Origin: Leisingera aquaemixtae
GTDB taxonomy: Bacteria; Pseudomonadota; Alphaproteobacteria; Rhodobacterales; Rhodobacteraceae
Assembly: GCF_001458395.1 (NCBI RefSeq)
Contig: NZ_CYSR01000021.1
Location: forward strand, 124,001 to 188,000
Length of the DNA: 64,000 bases
Reading direction: 5' to 3'
Notes under the pieces: model-generated
What the model was told of the DNA's origin: nothing
The model's input: only the letters and a program-made list of their open reading frames with translations
Databases searched by the model: none
Position numbers and translations under genes: made by a program
Part shown: piece by piece, positions 16,766 through 26,468 of the stretch
Numbering within the stretch: position 1 is the first letter of the stretch
How the letters are laid out: every line of letters begins with the position of its first letter

Positions 16766-17926
16766 TCAATTCCCTCCCTGAAAGGCACCCAGCGCCTGGC
16801 GCGCGATCACCACCCGCTGCACGTCCGAGGCCCCCTCGTAAATGCGCAAGGCCCGGATATCGCGGTACAGCTCCTCCACTTTCTGCCCGCGGCGCACACC
16901 GTCGCCGCCATGCAGTTGCACCGCCTTGTCGATGACCTGCTGCGCCTGATCGGTGGAGAACAGCTTGGCCATCGCTGCCTCCCGCGTGACCCGCGCGGCA
17001 CCGGAATCCTTGGCCCAGGCGGCGCGGTAGACCAGCAGCGCGCTGGCATCCACATCCAGCGCCATGTCGGCGATATGGCCCTGCACCATCTGCAACTCAA
17101 ACAGCGGCGCGCCCTGCACCGTGCGTTCGCTCACCCGCTGCAGTGCTTCATCCAGCGCCCGGCGGGCAAAGCCCAGCGCCGCCGCCGCCACAGTGGAGCG
17201 GAAGACATCCAGCACCGACATCGCGATCTTGAACCCCTGCCCCGGCTGCCCCAGCAGCGCCGATTTCGGGATGCGGCAATCGGTGAACCGCAGCGTCGCC
17301 AGCGGGTGCGGCGCGATCACCTGCTGGCGCTCAACAACCTCAAAACCCGGCAAACCTGCGGGCACGATAAAGGCCGACAGCCCCTTGGCCCCCGGCGCCT
17401 CGCCGGTGCGGGCAAACAGCGTGTAGACATCGGCAATCCCGCCGTTGGAGATCCAGGTCTTCTCGCCATTCAGCACATAATGATCGCCGTCCAGAGTGGC
17501 GGTCATGGTGGAATTCGCCACATCCGACCCTGACTGCGGCTCGGTCAGGGCAAAGGCCGAAATCGCCTTGCCCGCCCGCGTCAGCGGCAGCCATTCCGCC
17601 TGCTGCTCCGGGGTGCCGAACAGCGAAATCGCCCCCGTCCCCAGCCCCTGCATGGCAAAGGCGAAATCGGCCAGCCCGTCATGGCGCGCCAGCGTCTCGC
17701 GGATCAGGCACAGCGTGCGCACATCCAAGGTCTCACCGGCTTCGGCACCGCTGTGCCGGGTCCAGCCCGCCGCACCCAGCGCCGCCACCAGAGACCGGCA
17801 GGCCGCATCCGTGTCCGAATGATCAATCCCACCCAGATGCGCCCCGGCCCACTCGTCCAGCTCCGCCGCCAGGGCACGGTGCCAGTCCTCAAAGAACGGC
17901 CAGGTTAGAAAGCTCTTGTCCGCCAT
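16766..17926 (-). CDS. Acyl-CoA dehydrogenase of the aromatic-CoA operon
   Basis: The 386-aa flavoprotein shows ACAD signatures: [15 protein letters not shown] (FAD/substrate binding), the middle beta domain with EKTWISNGG, and C-terminal [35 protein letters not shown] with a Glu near 366 in the catalytic position. It oxidises an acyl-CoA to the 2-enoyl-CoA. In this operon it probably acts on the alicyclic or ring-opened intermediate made after aminobenzoyl-CoA hydroxylation/reduction. It lies 109 bp after the hydratase gene; the gap carries a dispersed repeat. Confidence 0.85.
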   Translation of the reverse strand: MADKSFLTWPFFEDWHRALAAELDEWAGAHLGGIDHSDTDAACRSLVAALGAAGWTRHSGAEAGETLDVRTLCLIRETLARHDGLADFAFAMQGLGTGAISLFGTPEQQAEWLPLTRAGKAISAFALTEPQSGSDVANSTMTATLDGDHYVLNGEKTWISNGGIADVYTLFARTGEAPGAKGLSAFIVPAGLPGFEVVERQQVIAPHPLATLRFTDCRIPKSALLGQPGQGFKIAMSVLDVFRSTVAAAALGFARRALDEALQRVSERTVQGAPLFELQMVQGHIADMALDVDASALLVYRAAWAKDSGAARVTREAAMAKLFSTDQAQQVIDKAVQLHGGDGVRRGQKVEELYRDIRALRIYEGASDVQRVVIARQALGAFQGGN

Positions 17927-17960
17927 CCGCGTTTCCTCCCGCTGAACAGGCTGCCGCCCG

Positions 17961-17992
17961 TTTCATCTTTCCCAAAATACTCCCGCCGGAGG
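17961..17992 (-). repeat. Dispersed intergenic repeat, copy 1
   Basis: Read on the minus strand: a GC-rich block, then GGGAGTATTTTGGGAAAGATGAAA. Related copies lie at 32239-32267 and 36135-36166. It sits between two genes of the operon, downstream of the enoyl-CoA hydratase. Confidence 0.55.
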
Positions 17993-18035
17993 CACCGGCG
18001 CCCTCCTCCGGCGCAGGCTCCAGCCGTGTCACGGC

Positions 18036-18839
18036 TCAGTCGCCTTCAAACAGCGGCTTTTCCTTCTTCACGAAGGCATGATAGGCGCGTTCGAAATCCG
18101 CGGTCTGCATGCAGATCGCCTGCGCCTGCGCCTCTGCCTCGATCGCCTGTTCGATCGACATAGACCATTCCTGCGCCAGCATGGTCTTGGTCATCATATG
18201 CCCGAAGTTCGGCCCCGCCGCGATCCGCTCCGCCCAGCTCTGCGCCTCTGCTTCCAGCGCATCCGCCGCAACCAGCTTGTTGTGAAAGCCCCAGGCGAGT
18301 CCCTCCTCGGCGCTCATCGAGCGGCCCGTGTACAGCAGCTCTGCCGCCCGGCCCTGGCCGATGATCCGCGGCAGGATTGCGCAGGCGCCCATATCGCAGC
18401 CCGCCAAACCGACGCGCGTGAACAGAAACGCGGTCTTCGCCTCTGGCGTCGCGATCCGGATGTCAGAGGCCATAGCGATGATCGCGCCCGCACCAACGCA
18501 GATCCCGTCAATCGCCGCAATCACCGGCTTGCCGCAATTCACCATTGCCTTGACCAGATCGCCGGTCATCCGGGTGAACGCCAAAAGCTCCTTCATGCTC
18601 ATCTTTGTCAGCGGCCCGATAATGTCATGCACATCGCCGCCAGAGCAGAAGTTGCCGCCGTTGGAGGCAAAGACCACCGCCTTGACCGTATCGTCATAGT
18701 GCAGATCCCGGAACCAGTCGCGCAGCTCCGCGTAGCTGTCGAAGGTCAGCGGGTTCTTCCGCTCCGGCCGGTCCAGCGAGACGGTGGCCACACCGTCTTC
18801 GATCCGGCACAGGAAGTGTTTCGGGTCCGTGTTCAGCAT
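18036..18839 (-). CDS. Enoyl-CoA hydratase/isomerase family protein
   Basis: The 267-aa crotonase-fold protein has the oxyanion-hole segments [13 protein letters not shown] (about 58-70) and [15 protein letters not shown] (about 109-123), plus the C-terminal helix region [10 protein letters not shown]. Crotonases hydrate enoyl-CoAs or rearrange CoA esters; here it should work with the acyl-CoA dehydrogenase and SDR in a beta-oxidation-like series. ATG at 18839 touches the MarR stop codon, and a GTG at 18842 is an alternative; GGAGG serves either. The general fold is certain, the exact substrate not. Confidence 0.85.
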   Translation of the reverse strand: MLNTDPKHFLCRIEDGVATVSLDRPERKNPLTFDSYAELRDWFRDLHYDDTVKAVVFASNGGNFCSGGDVHDIIGPLTKMSMKELLAFTRMTGDLVKAMVNCGKPVIAAIDGICVGAGAIIAMASDIRIATPEAKTAFLFTRVGLAGCDMGACAILPRIIGQGRAAELLYTGRSMSAEEGLAWGFHNKLVAADALEAEAQSWAERIAAGPNFGHMMTKTMLAQEWSMSIEQAIEAEAQAQAICMQTADFERAYHAFVKKEKPLFEGD

Positions 18840-19291
18840 CACGCCTTGCCTCCGTTTTCCAGACGCCGCGCAACCGCGTCCAGGCTTTCTGTTATTCTCT
18901 GCGCCTCATCCGCGGTCAGCCCGTCAAAGGCCGCGTTGATCCAGCCTTCATGCGCGTCCGCCTGCCGGGCAAACTCCGCCTTGCCCGCCGGGGTCAGCCG
19001 CACCAGGTTGGCGCGCCGGTCGCCCTCGACCTTCTCGCGCAGCACATGGCCGTCCTCGACCAGCCGCTCGACAATGCCGGTCACGTTGCCGTTGGAGACT
19101 TTCAGAACCCCCGACAGTTCGCTCATCTTCAGGCCTTTGTCGTGCTGCATCAGCGCCGCCATCACATCGAACCGCGGCAGCGTGGTTGCGAAATCACGGC
19201 GCAGGTTCTCGCGCACTTCGCTCTCCACCGCCTTGGTGGCCTTCAGCACCTTCAGCCACAGCCGCAGCCGGTCTTTCGAAGTTGTGCTCAA
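18839..19291 (-). CDS. MarR-family transcriptional regulator of the aromatic operon
   Basis: The 150-aa protein has the winged-helix core of Mar[25 protein letters not shown] (recognition helix), then the wing [24 protein letters not shown] place the start at a TTG that forms a TTGA overlap with the SDR stop and has GGGAGGGGA just upstream; longer versions would overlap the SDR gene and are Arg-rich. Family members are usually repressors released by an aromatic ligand or its CoA ester. The 28-bp near-palindrome upstream of the operon at 22394-22421 is a plausible binding site. Confidence 0.88.
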   Translation of the reverse strand: MSTTSKDRLRLWLKVLKATKAVESEVRENLRRDFATTLPRFDVMAALMQHDKGLKMSELSGVLKVSNGNVTGIVERLVEDGHVLREKVEGDRRANLVRLTPAGKAEFARQADAHEGWINAAFDGLTADEAQRITESLDAVARRLENGGKA

Positions 19292-20043
19292 ATCTCCCCT
19301 CCCGAAATCGGCAGCGCGCTGCCGTTGACCGATCCTGCGCCTGCGCTGGCCAGCCACAGCGCCGCCTCTGCCACTTCTTCCGGCTGGATGAAGCGGTCCT
19401 GCGGGTTGCCCCGGCGCAGGGACTTCGCCGCCTGCTCCGCTGTCATGCCGGTCTTGGCCACGATATTGTCCAGCGATCTTTGCAGCAGCGGCGTTTCAAT
19501 GAAACCCGGGCAGATCGCATTCACCGTCACCCCGGTTTTCGCCAGCTCCACCGCCAGCGCCCGGGTCAGGCCGACAACCCCGTGCTTCGCCGCGCAATAA
19601 CCGGAGACGTAAGGATAGCCCTTCAGCCCGGCGGTAGAGGCCACGGCAATCAGCCGCCCCCAGCCCTGGTCTTTCATGCTCGGCAGACAGGCCTGCCACA
19701 GGTTGAAGACGCCGGTCAGATTGACCGACAGCGCCGCCTCGAAATCCCCGGTGGTCATCCGCTCAAAAAGTTTGGAGGGCGCAGCACCGGCATTGGCCAG
19801 CGCAATGCTGACCGGCCCGTTGGCCTCTACTGCCTCACTCAGCGCCCTATCCAGCGCCGCCCTGTCCGTCACATCGCACACAGCGGCGAACGCGCCCGTG
19901 CGGTCCGCCACCTCCTGCAACGGGTCCATGCGGCGGCCCAGGATTGTGACCTTGGCGCCGCCCGCGGCAAACCGCGCGGCAAGCTCCGCGCCGACGCCCG
20001 AGCCGCCGCCGGAAATCACCGCATGTCTGCCGTCCACGCTCAT
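19288..20043 (-). CDS. Short-chain dehydrogenase/reductase
   Basis: The 251-aa SDR has the Rossmann motif [16 protein letters not shown] near residue 83, catalytic Ser in VASTAG and the YxxxK pair (YCAAK, near 150-154), followed by PGFIETPL. It oxidises or reduces a hydroxyl/keto group with NAD(P). Placed between the monooxygenase/reductase and MarR genes, it probably acts as the 3-hydroxyacyl-CoA dehydrogenase step. Both ends overlap neighbours by 4 bp (ATGA with the gene before, TTGA with the gene after), so translation is likely coupled. Confidence 0.87.
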   Translation of the reverse strand: MSVDGRHAVISGGGSGVGAELAARFAAGGAKVTILGRRMDPLQEVADRTGAFAAVCDVTDRAALDRALSEAVEANGPVSIALANAGAAPSKLFERMTTGDFEAALSVNLTGVFNLWQACLPSMKDQGWGRLIAVASTAGLKGYPYVSGYCAAKHGVVGLTRALAVELAKTGVTVNAICPGFIETPLLQRSLDNIVAKTGMTAEQAAKSLRRGNPQDRFIQPEEVAEAALWLASAGAGSVNGSALPISGGEI

Positions 20044-22334
20044 GCCCGGATCACCTCCGCCTCTCGGTCCGCCAGCCGCCACAGCTGATCGCGGCCCGCG
20101 TGATAGGGCAGCGGCCACTCGCCATGCCTGTCGCCGATCCGCGCCGCCTCGTGCAGGCTCCAATAGGGATCAGCCAGATGCGGGCGGCCGACGCAGACCA
20201 GATCCGCCCGCCCCGCCATCAGGATCGAGTTAGCATGATCCGCCTCATAGATGTTGCCAACCGCCATCGTGGCAATCCCGGCCTCGTTGCGGATGCGGTC
20301 GGAAAACGGCGTCTGGAACATGCGGCCATAAACCGGCTGCGCATCAGTCGAAGTCTGCCCGGCAGAGACGTCAATGATATCGGCACCGGCGGCGGTGAAG
20401 GCCTTGGCGATCTCCACTGCCTCCTCGGGTGTCACGCCTTCGTCGCCGACCCAGTCGTTGGCGGAGATCCTGACCGACATCGGCTTGTCCTCCGGCCAGA
20501 CCGCGCGCATCGCCTGGAACACCTCCAGCGGGTAGCGCAGGCGGTTTTCGAGGCTGCCGCCGTATTCATCCTGCCTGATGTTCGATTTTGGCGAGATGAA
20601 GGACGAAATAAGATAGCCATGCGCCGCATGAAGTTCGATCATGTCAAACCCGGCGCGCTCCGCCATCTGCGCTGCAGCCACGAATTCCGCCTTGATCGCA
20701 TCCATTTCCGCGCGTGAGATTTCCCGCGGTGCCGGGTTGTTGTCCGACCACGGGATCGCTGAAGCCGAGACCGTCTCCCAGTTCCCGTCAGGCAAGGGCG
20801 CATCCATCTCCTCCCAGCCCAGCTGGGTTGAGCCCTTGCGGCCCGAGTGGCCGATCTGGCAGCAGATCTTTGCGCTGGTCTCACCGTGGACGAAATCCGT
20901 CAGCCGCTTCCACGCCGCTTCATGCTCCGGCGCGTAAAGCCCCGGGCAGCCCAGCGAGATCCGCCCCTCCGCCGAGACACACGTCATCTCGGTATAAACC
21001 AGCCCCGCCCCGCCCTTGGCGCGCTCGCCGTAATGGATCAGGTGCCAGTCGGTCGGGCAGCCCTCCACCGCCTTGTACTGCGCCATGGGGGAGACCACGA
21101 TGCGGTTCTTCAGCTCCATACCGCGCAAGGCATAGGGCGCGAACATCGGCGGCCGCACCGGCGCATCCGCAGGCGCGCCCGCCTTGTCCTGAAACCACTT
21201 CTCGGCGCTTTGCAGCCACTCCGCATCGCGCAGGCGCAGGTTTTCATGGGAAATCCGCTGCGAGCGGGTCAGCAGCGAATAATTGAACTGAACCGGATCC
21301 ATGTCCAGGTAGCGCTCGACCTCCTCGAACCACTCCAGCGAATTGCGCGCCGCCGATTGCAGCCGCAGCACATCCAGCCGCCGCTCCTCCTGATAGCGCT
21401 CGAAGGCGCGCTCCAGCGACGGCTCGGTGCTGACCAGTTCCGCCAGCGCAATCGCGCTGTCAAAGGCCAGCCGCGACCCCGACCCGATGGAGAAATGCGC
21501 GGTGGCCGACGCATCGCCCAGCAGCACCACATTCTCATGATGCCACTTCTCGCAGAGCACCCGCGGGAAGTTGATCCACACCGCCGCCCCGCGCAGATGC
21601 GCCGCGTTCGACATCAGCGCGTGACCGTCCAGATGATCGGCAAAGATCTCCTCGCAGGTGCGGATGATCTCCTCCTTGCTCATGCCCTCAAACCCCCAGG
21701 CCTCCCAGGTCTCGGCAGAGCATTCGACGATCACTGTCGCGGTATCGGCGTCGAACTGATAGGCGTGGATCCACATCCAGCCGTGCTTGGTCTTCTCGAA
21801 GATGAAGGTGAAGGCATCATCGAATTTCTGATGGGTGCCCAGCCAGATGAACTTGCAGGGCCGCACATCGATTTCCGGTTTAAAATGCTCCGCGAACTCA
21901 TTGCGGACACTGGAATTCAAGCCGTCGCAGCCAACCACCAGATCGTATTCTTTCTGATATTCGGCCGCAGTCCTGGCAACGGTTTCAAACTGCAGGTTCA
22001 CGCCCAGTTCCCGCGCGCGGTCCTGCAGCAGCAAGAGCATCTTCTTGCGTCCGATCCCGGCAAAGCCGTGGCCGCCCGACACCGTGCGGGTGCCGTCATG
22101 GACAACCGCAATGTCGTCCCAATAGGCAAAGCTCTCCCGGATTGCCGCCGCGCTTTTGGGGTCGTTTGCGCTCAGGTTCTCCAGCGCGTCATCCGACAGC
22201 ACCACGCCCCAGCCAAAGGTGTCATCCGCCTTGTTGCGCTCGACCACCGTGACCTCAGCCTCCGGCTGGCGCAGTTTCATCGAGATCGCAAAGTAGAGGC
22301 CGGCAGGCCCTCCCCCCAGACAGACGACTTTCAT
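20040..22334 (-). CDS. Bifunctional aromatic-CoA monooxygenase/OYE-type reductase (2-aminobenzoyl-CoA type)
   Basis: This 764-aa fusion has an N-terminal FAD monooxygenase ([15 protein letters not shown] dinucleotide motif, residues 1-380) joined to a C-terminal old-yellow-enzyme domain ([11 protein letters not shown] onward, with [14 protein letters not shown] and FMN-binding [11 protein letters not shown]). This is the architecture of 2-aminobenzoyl-CoA monooxygenase/reductase, which hydroxylates and reduces the aromatic ring in one protein; databases often label it salicylyl-CoA 5-hydroxylase/oxidoreductase. Start 22334 is 6 nt from GGGAGGGG, while an ATG two codons upstream has no spacing. 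It is the first gene of the operon. Confidence 0.87.
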   Translation of the reverse strand: MKVVCLGGGPAGLYFAISMKLRQPEAEVTVVERNKADDTFGWGVVLSDDALENLSANDPKSAAAIRESFAYWDDIAVVHDGTRTVSGGHGFAGIGRKKMLLLLQDRARELGVNLQFETVARTAAEYQKEYDLVVGCDGLNSSVRNEFAEHFKPEIDVRPCKFIWLGTHQKFDDAFTFIFEKTKHGWMWIHAYQFDADTATVIVECSAETWEAWGFEGMSKEEIIRTCEEIFADHLDGHALMSNAAHLRGAAVWINFPRVLCEKWHHENVVLLGDASATAHFSIGSGSRLAFDSAIALAELVSTEPSLERAFERYQEERRLDVLRLQSAARNSLEWFEEVERYLDMDPVQFNYSLLTRSQRISHENLRLRDAEWLQSAEKWFQDKAGAPADAPVRPPMFAPYALRGMELKNRIVVSPMAQYKAVEGCPTDWHLIHYGERAKGGAGLVYTEMTCVSAEGRISLGCPGLYAPEHEAAWKRLTDFVHGETSAKICCQIGHSGRKGSTQLGWEEMDAPLPDGNWETVSASAIPWSDNNPAPREISRAEMDAIKAEFVAAAQMAERAGFDMIELHAAHGYLISSFISPKSNIRQDEYGGSLENRLRYPLEVFQAMRAVWPEDKPMSVRISANDWVGDEGVTPEEAVEIAKAFTAAGADIIDVSAGQTSTDAQPVYGRMFQTPFSDRIRNEAGIATMAVGNIYEADHANSILMAGRADLVCVGRPHLADPYWSLHEAARIGDRHGEWPLPYHAGRDQLWRLADREAEVIRA

Positions 22335-22393
22335 GACCATCCCCTCCCGCTCAGCGCTGTTTACGGCGATCAGGATAGGGGGGTCCGGAAAAA

Positions 22394-22421
22394 CTTCAAG
22401 CCTAAAGTTTTAAGCTTGAAG
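22394..22421. promoter_or_regulatory. 28-bp near-perfect palindrome, candidate MarR operator
   Basis: The arms begin CTTCAAGC and end GCTTGAAG, with 12 of 14 positions complementary and an AT-rich centre. It lies about 60 bp upstream of the first gene of the aromatic operon, where a promoter is expected. Length and symmetry fit a MarR dimer site. No other palindrome of this kind is seen in the operon. Confidence 0.6.
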
Positions 22422-22540
22422 CAAATGGCTGCAGGAAACCCCCGCGTCCCGGATCCCGGGCCGCTTCACGAAGGTAAAACGCACTGGCACGCGACCCGGA
22501 CGGTGCGGCCAGACGGGCCCGCCGCACAGCCCGGCGCGGA

Positions 22541-24781
22541 TCACAGCCCCCGCAGGTACTCCATCACCGCCGGGCGCACCGCCTGGTCGCCGCGGTGGCG
22601 GGCGTCAGCGATGATCTTGCGCAGCTCGCCCAGATCCACCCGCAGCAGCAGCGATTTAACCGGCCCGATCGAGGCCGGGCGCATCGACAGCGTGCGGATG
22701 CCCATCGCAGCCAGGCAGACCGCCTCCACCGGGCGCCCCGCATCCTCGCCGCAGAAGCTCAGCGGCGTGCCTGAGATGGCGCAGCGTTCGACGATCCGCT
22801 CAATGAAGCTCAGGAAGCTGACGTTCAGCGTGTCATAGCGGCGGCGCACCCGCTCATTCTCGCGATCGGCCGCAAAGAAGAACTGCTTCAGGTCGTTGCC
22901 GCCGATCGAGATAAACGCCACCTCGTCAAAGAACTTCTGCGGCGCATAGGCCAGCGACGGCGTCTCCAGCATCGCGCCCACTTCCAGATCGGAAGGCAGA
23001 ACGTGGCCCAGAATACGCTCGCGCTCGATAGTCTTTTCGACCTCGGCCTTGGCGGCGCGGTATTCCTCGAACTGCGCCACAAAGGGGAACATGACCGACA
23101 GCGGCCGCCCTTCGGCGGCGCGCAGCAGCGCCTGCAGCTGCATCCGCATCACCCCGGGCTTGTCCAGCCCGACCCGGATCGCCCGCCAGCCCAGCGCCGG
23201 ATTCGGCTCATCCGTGGGCTTCATGTAAGGCAGCACCTTATCCGACCCGATATCCAGCGTGCGGAACACCACCGGCTTGCCGTGCGCCGCATCCAGCACC
23301 CGCTTGTACAAGGCCTTCAGCTCCGACCGCTTGGGCATCTGGTTGCGCACCAGGAACTGCAGCTCCGTGCGGAACAGCCCCACCCCCTCGGCGCCGGAGC
23401 CGTCCAGCGACGGCAGATCCGCCATCAGGCCCGCATTCATCATCATGTTGATGCGCTGCCCGTCGGTGGTCACCGCGGGTTTGTTGCGGATCGAGGCATA
23501 ACGCTCCTGCGCCTGAGTGTGCATCGCGATCTTGTCGCGGAAGGCGCCAACGACGGTTTCGTCGGGACGCAGATGCACAACGCCCTGGTCGCCGTCCACC
23601 ATGATGTGGTCGCCATTCAGCGCCTCGGTGGTGATGCGCTTGGCATTCACCACCAGCGGAATCGCCAGCGCCCGCGCGACAATGGCCGCGTGAGAGCCGA
23701 CGGAGCCCTCCTCCAGCACGATCCCGCGCAGGCCGCGGCCGTATTCCAGCAGGTCGCCCGGGCCGATGTTGCGGGCAATCAGGATCGGGTTCTCCGGAAG
23801 CTCCGCGCCCGTATCGGCGCCCTGGCCGGTCAGGATGCGCAGCAGCCGGTTCGACAGGTCGTCCAGATCGCTGAGCCGTTCGCGCAAATAGGCGTCCTGC
23901 ACCTGGCTCATCCGGGCGCGGGCCTGGGACTGTTCCTTCTCCACCGCCGCCTCGGCGCTCAGGCCGCGGGCGATGTCCTCTTCCATCCGCCGCATCCAGC
24001 CCTTGGAATTGGCAAACATCCTATAGGCTTCCAGAACCTGCAGCTGCTCCTTGTCGCCGTTGCGCGACACCTCCAGCATCTTGTCGACACCGACCCGCAG
24101 CTCCTCCACCGCATCGTGCAGCCGCTCCAGCTCGCGCTGCGGATCATCGGCAATCGGATTGGTGACAATCACCCGCGGCTCGTGCAGCCAGACATTGCCT
24201 TCCGCCGCGCCCTCCTGGGCGGAGGTGCCGTGAATCAGCACCGCCTGCTGGTGCAGCGGCGACAGCGCCGCGCCCTCGCCGACAAAGGCGCCCAGCTCGG
24301 TCATCTCGGCGATCACCATCGCCACCACTTCCAGCGCATAAACCGCATCCGAGGAAAACTCGCGCGCTTCCTTGGACTGCACCACCAGCACACCCAGCAT
24401 CTCGCCCAGCCGCTGAACCGGCACGCCCAGGAAGGAGGAATACCGCTCCTCCCCGGTTTCCGGCATGTAGCGGAAACCTTTGGCATTGGGCGCGTCCGGC
24501 GTGTTCACCACCTTGCCAAAGCGCGCCACCCGGCCCACCAGGCCCTCGCCGATGCGCATCCGGGTCTGGTGCACCGATTCGATGTTCAGGCCCTGGGTCG
24601 CGCACAGCTCCAGTGTCTCGTCATCGCGGAACAGATAGACCGAGCACACCTCGGTCCCCATGCTGTCGGCGATCAGATGGGTGATCTTGTCGAGCCGCGC
24701 CTGACCGGCATCATCACTCGCCATCGCCTCGCGCAATCGGCCCAGAAGCTTCCTGCTTTCGGATTCCGTACTATCGGCCAT
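22541..24781 (-). CDS. ptsP: Phosphoenolpyruvate-protein phosphotransferase PtsP (EI-Ntr)
   Basis: The 746-aa protein has an N-terminal GAF domain (about 20-150), then the enzyme I core: phosphohistidine segment EGSVGSHAAIVARAL, DGDQGVVHLRPDE, and the PEP-binding TIM barrel with VFRTLDIGSDK, GWRAIRVGLD and SFCGEDAGRP. It passes phosphate from PEP to NPr in the nitrogen-related PTS, linking nitrogen and carbon status to regulation. The start at MADSTESES is chosen because the upstream extension is Arg-rich and non-conserved. lysC lies upstream on the same strand, which is a common alphaproteobacterial arrangement. Confidence 0.93.
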   Translation of the reverse strand: MADSTESESRKLLGRLREAMASDDAGQARLDKITHLIADSMGTEVCSVYLFRDDETLELCATQGLNIESVHQTRMRIGEGLVGRVARFGKVVNTPDAPNAKGFRYMPETGEERYSSFLGVPVQRLGEMLGVLVVQSKEAREFSSDAVYALEVVAMVIAEMTELGAFVGEGAALSPLHQQAVLIHGTSAQEGAAEGNVWLHEPRVIVTNPIADDPQRELERLHDAVEELRVGVDKMLEVSRNGDKEQLQVLEAYRMFANSKGWMRRMEEDIARGLSAEAAVEKEQSQARARMSQVQDAYLRERLSDLDDLSNRLLRILTGQGADTGAELPENPILIARNIGPGDLLEYGRGLRGIVLEEGSVGSHAAIVARALAIPLVVNAKRITTEALNGDHIMVDGDQGVVHLRPDETVVGAFRDKIAMHTQAQERYASIRNKPAVTTDGQRINMMMNAGLMADLPSLDGSGAEGVGLFRTELQFLVRNQMPKRSELKALYKRVLDAAHGKPVVFRTLDIGSDKVLPYMKPTDEPNPALGWRAIRVGLDKPGVMRMQLQALLRAAEGRPLSVMFPFVAQFEEYRAAKAEVEKTIERERILGHVLPSDLEVGAMLETPSLAYAPQKFFDEVAFISIGGNDLKQFFFAADRENERVRRRYDTLNVSFLSFIERIVERCAISGTPLSFCGEDAGRPVEAVCLAAMGIRTLSMRPASIGPVKSLLLRVDLGELRKIIADARHRGDQAVRPAVMEYLRGL

Positions 24782-24989
24782 TCTCACCCTCTCCCGAGGT
24801 CGTTTCCCCGCACGCTGCCGTCCGACTGGTGTTCCGGAACGGATACCGCCCAGAGTAGTACGCCAGCGCTCTCTCCTCCACCTACTTGTCCCACCCTGAA
24901 CTGAAAAGTCCAAGTGTTTTTACTGCATTGCCTGCAATCAGAGCAGCGCCTGCCGGGGCTGCGCAGAATACAGCGCGGTGCAGCCCAGA

Positions 24990-25018
24990 CACAACAAAGG
25001 CGCCGGAAGGGCGCCCTT
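24990..25018 (-). terminator. Likely terminator after lysC
   Basis: On the minus strand AAGGGCGCC and GGCGCCTTT form a 9-bp stem (one G-T pair), followed by TGTTGT, 34 bp after the lysC stop codon. Confidence 0.5.
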
Positions 25019-25051
25019 GCAGTGAGTCGGTTCTCAGGTCAGGATCAGCGC

Positions 25052-26290
25052 TCAGCCGGTTTTATGCAGCTCAAACGCATCATGCAGCGCCTGCACGGCC
25101 AGCTCCATGTACTTGCGGTCGATCAGCACCGAAATCTTGATTTCCGAGGTGGTGATCACCTTGATGTTGATGCCCTCGTCCGAAAGCACCTTGAACATTT
25201 TCGCCGCCACGCCGGACTGCGAACGCATACCGATGCCGACCACCGACACCTTGGCCACATTCCGGTCGGCCAGCAGCTCGGCATAGTTCAGCTCGCCCTT
25301 TTCCTTGATCGCCAGCAGCGCCTGCTCGGCGCGGACAACCTGATCGGTCGGGCAGGAGAAGGTCATGTCGGTGCGGCCCTCTTCGGAGATATCCTGCACG
25401 ATCATGTCCACGTTCACGCCCGCGTCGCTCAGCGTGGTGAAGATGGTGGCCGCGATGCCGGGGCGGTCGGCCACCGACTGCACGGTCAGCTTGGCTTCGT
25501 CACGGGAATAGGCCACACCGGCCACAACATTGGATTCCATGATTTCCTCCTCGTCGCAGACCAGGGTTCCGGCCTCGTCGGACTGTTCCTCAAAGCTCGA
25601 CAGAACGCGCAGCTTCACCTTATAGCGCATTGCCAGTTCGACCGAGCGGGTTTGCAGCACCTTGGCCCCCAGCGAGGCCAGCTCCAGCATCTCTTCAAAG
25701 GCGATTTTATCCAGCTTGCGCGCCTTGTCGCAAATCCGCGGATCGGTGGTATAGACCCCGTCCACGTCGGTGTAGATGTCGCAGCGCTCGGCCTCGAACG
25801 CGGCGGCAAACGCCACTGCCGTGGTGTCCGAACCGCCCCGGCCCAGCGTAGTGATCCGCCCCTCGGGGCTGATGCCCTGGAACCCGGCGACGACAGCCAC
25901 CTTCATGCCCTCGGCAAACTTGGCGCGAATGTTTTCCGGCGGGATCTCCTCGATCCGGGCCTGGCTGTGCGCCGAATTGGTCTTGAGCGGCACCTGCCAG
26001 CCCTGCCAGCTGCGCGCCGGAACATCCATCTCCTGCAGCGTCAGCGCCATAAGGCCCGCGGTCACGTTCTCGCCCGAGGACACCACGGCATCATATTCGC
26101 GCGCATCATACAGCGGCGAGGTTTCGTCAACCCAGCCCACCAGCTCATTGGTCTTGCCGGACATGGCAGAGACGATGACGATCACGTCATAGCCCTTGGC
26201 CACTTCAACGCCGACGCGTTTGGCGGCGCGGCGGATGCGGTCCAGGTTGGCGACAGAAGTGCCGCCGAATTTCATCACAAGTACGGGCAT
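25052..26290 (-). CDS. lysC: Aspartate kinase
   Basis: The 412-aa enzyme opens with VMKFGGTSVA (ATP-binding), contains FSGxE-like SSGENVTAGL and the kinase core GRGGSDTTAV, then two C-terminal ACT domains (about 265-410; SVADRPGIAATIF and VSVVGIGMRSQSGV). It phosphorylates aspartate, the first step toward lysine, threonine and methionine, and the ACT domains give feedback control. The start at MPVLVMKFGG is fixed by the family N-terminus. The length is standard for the mono-functional lysine/threonine-sensitive type. Confidence 0.95.
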   Translation of the reverse strand: MPVLVMKFGGTSVANLDRIRRAAKRVGVEVAKGYDVIVIVSAMSGKTNELVGWVDETSPLYDAREYDAVVSSGENVTAGLMALTLQEMDVPARSWQGWQVPLKTNSAHSQARIEEIPPENIRAKFAEGMKVAVVAGFQGISPEGRITTLGRGGSDTTAVAFAAAFEAERCDIYTDVDGVYTTDPRICDKARKLDKIAFEEMLELASLGAKVLQTRSVELAMRYKVKLRVLSSFEEQSDEAGTLVCDEEEIMESNVVAGVAYSRDEAKLTVQSVADRPGIAATIFTTLSDAGVNVDMIVQDISEEGRTDMTFSCPTDQVVRAEQALLAIKEKGELNYAELLADRNVAKVSVVGIGMRSQSGVAAKMFKVLSDEGINIKVITTSEIKISVLIDRKYMELAVQALHDAFELHKTG

Positions 26291-26468
26291 ATGGAGCGGG
26301 TCTCCCTGCGCTTGCGGGTTTCGGTCCCGAGCCTCATATGCGAGCGGCCCTGCAAGGGCAAGAGCGCGCAGCCCCATCCGGCAAGGAAGCTGCGGCTGAA
26401 CCGCCCCCTCCGGCGCGGCAAACCGCCACAACCGCCGGTTTGCGCAATTTCTGCCAATCCGCAGGCCT

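Noticed and set aside
20847-24904. Two long plus-strand frames over the monooxygenase/reductase and ptsP genes
   Set aside because: Both lie antisense to well-supported enzymes, are His/Arg-rich and show no domains.
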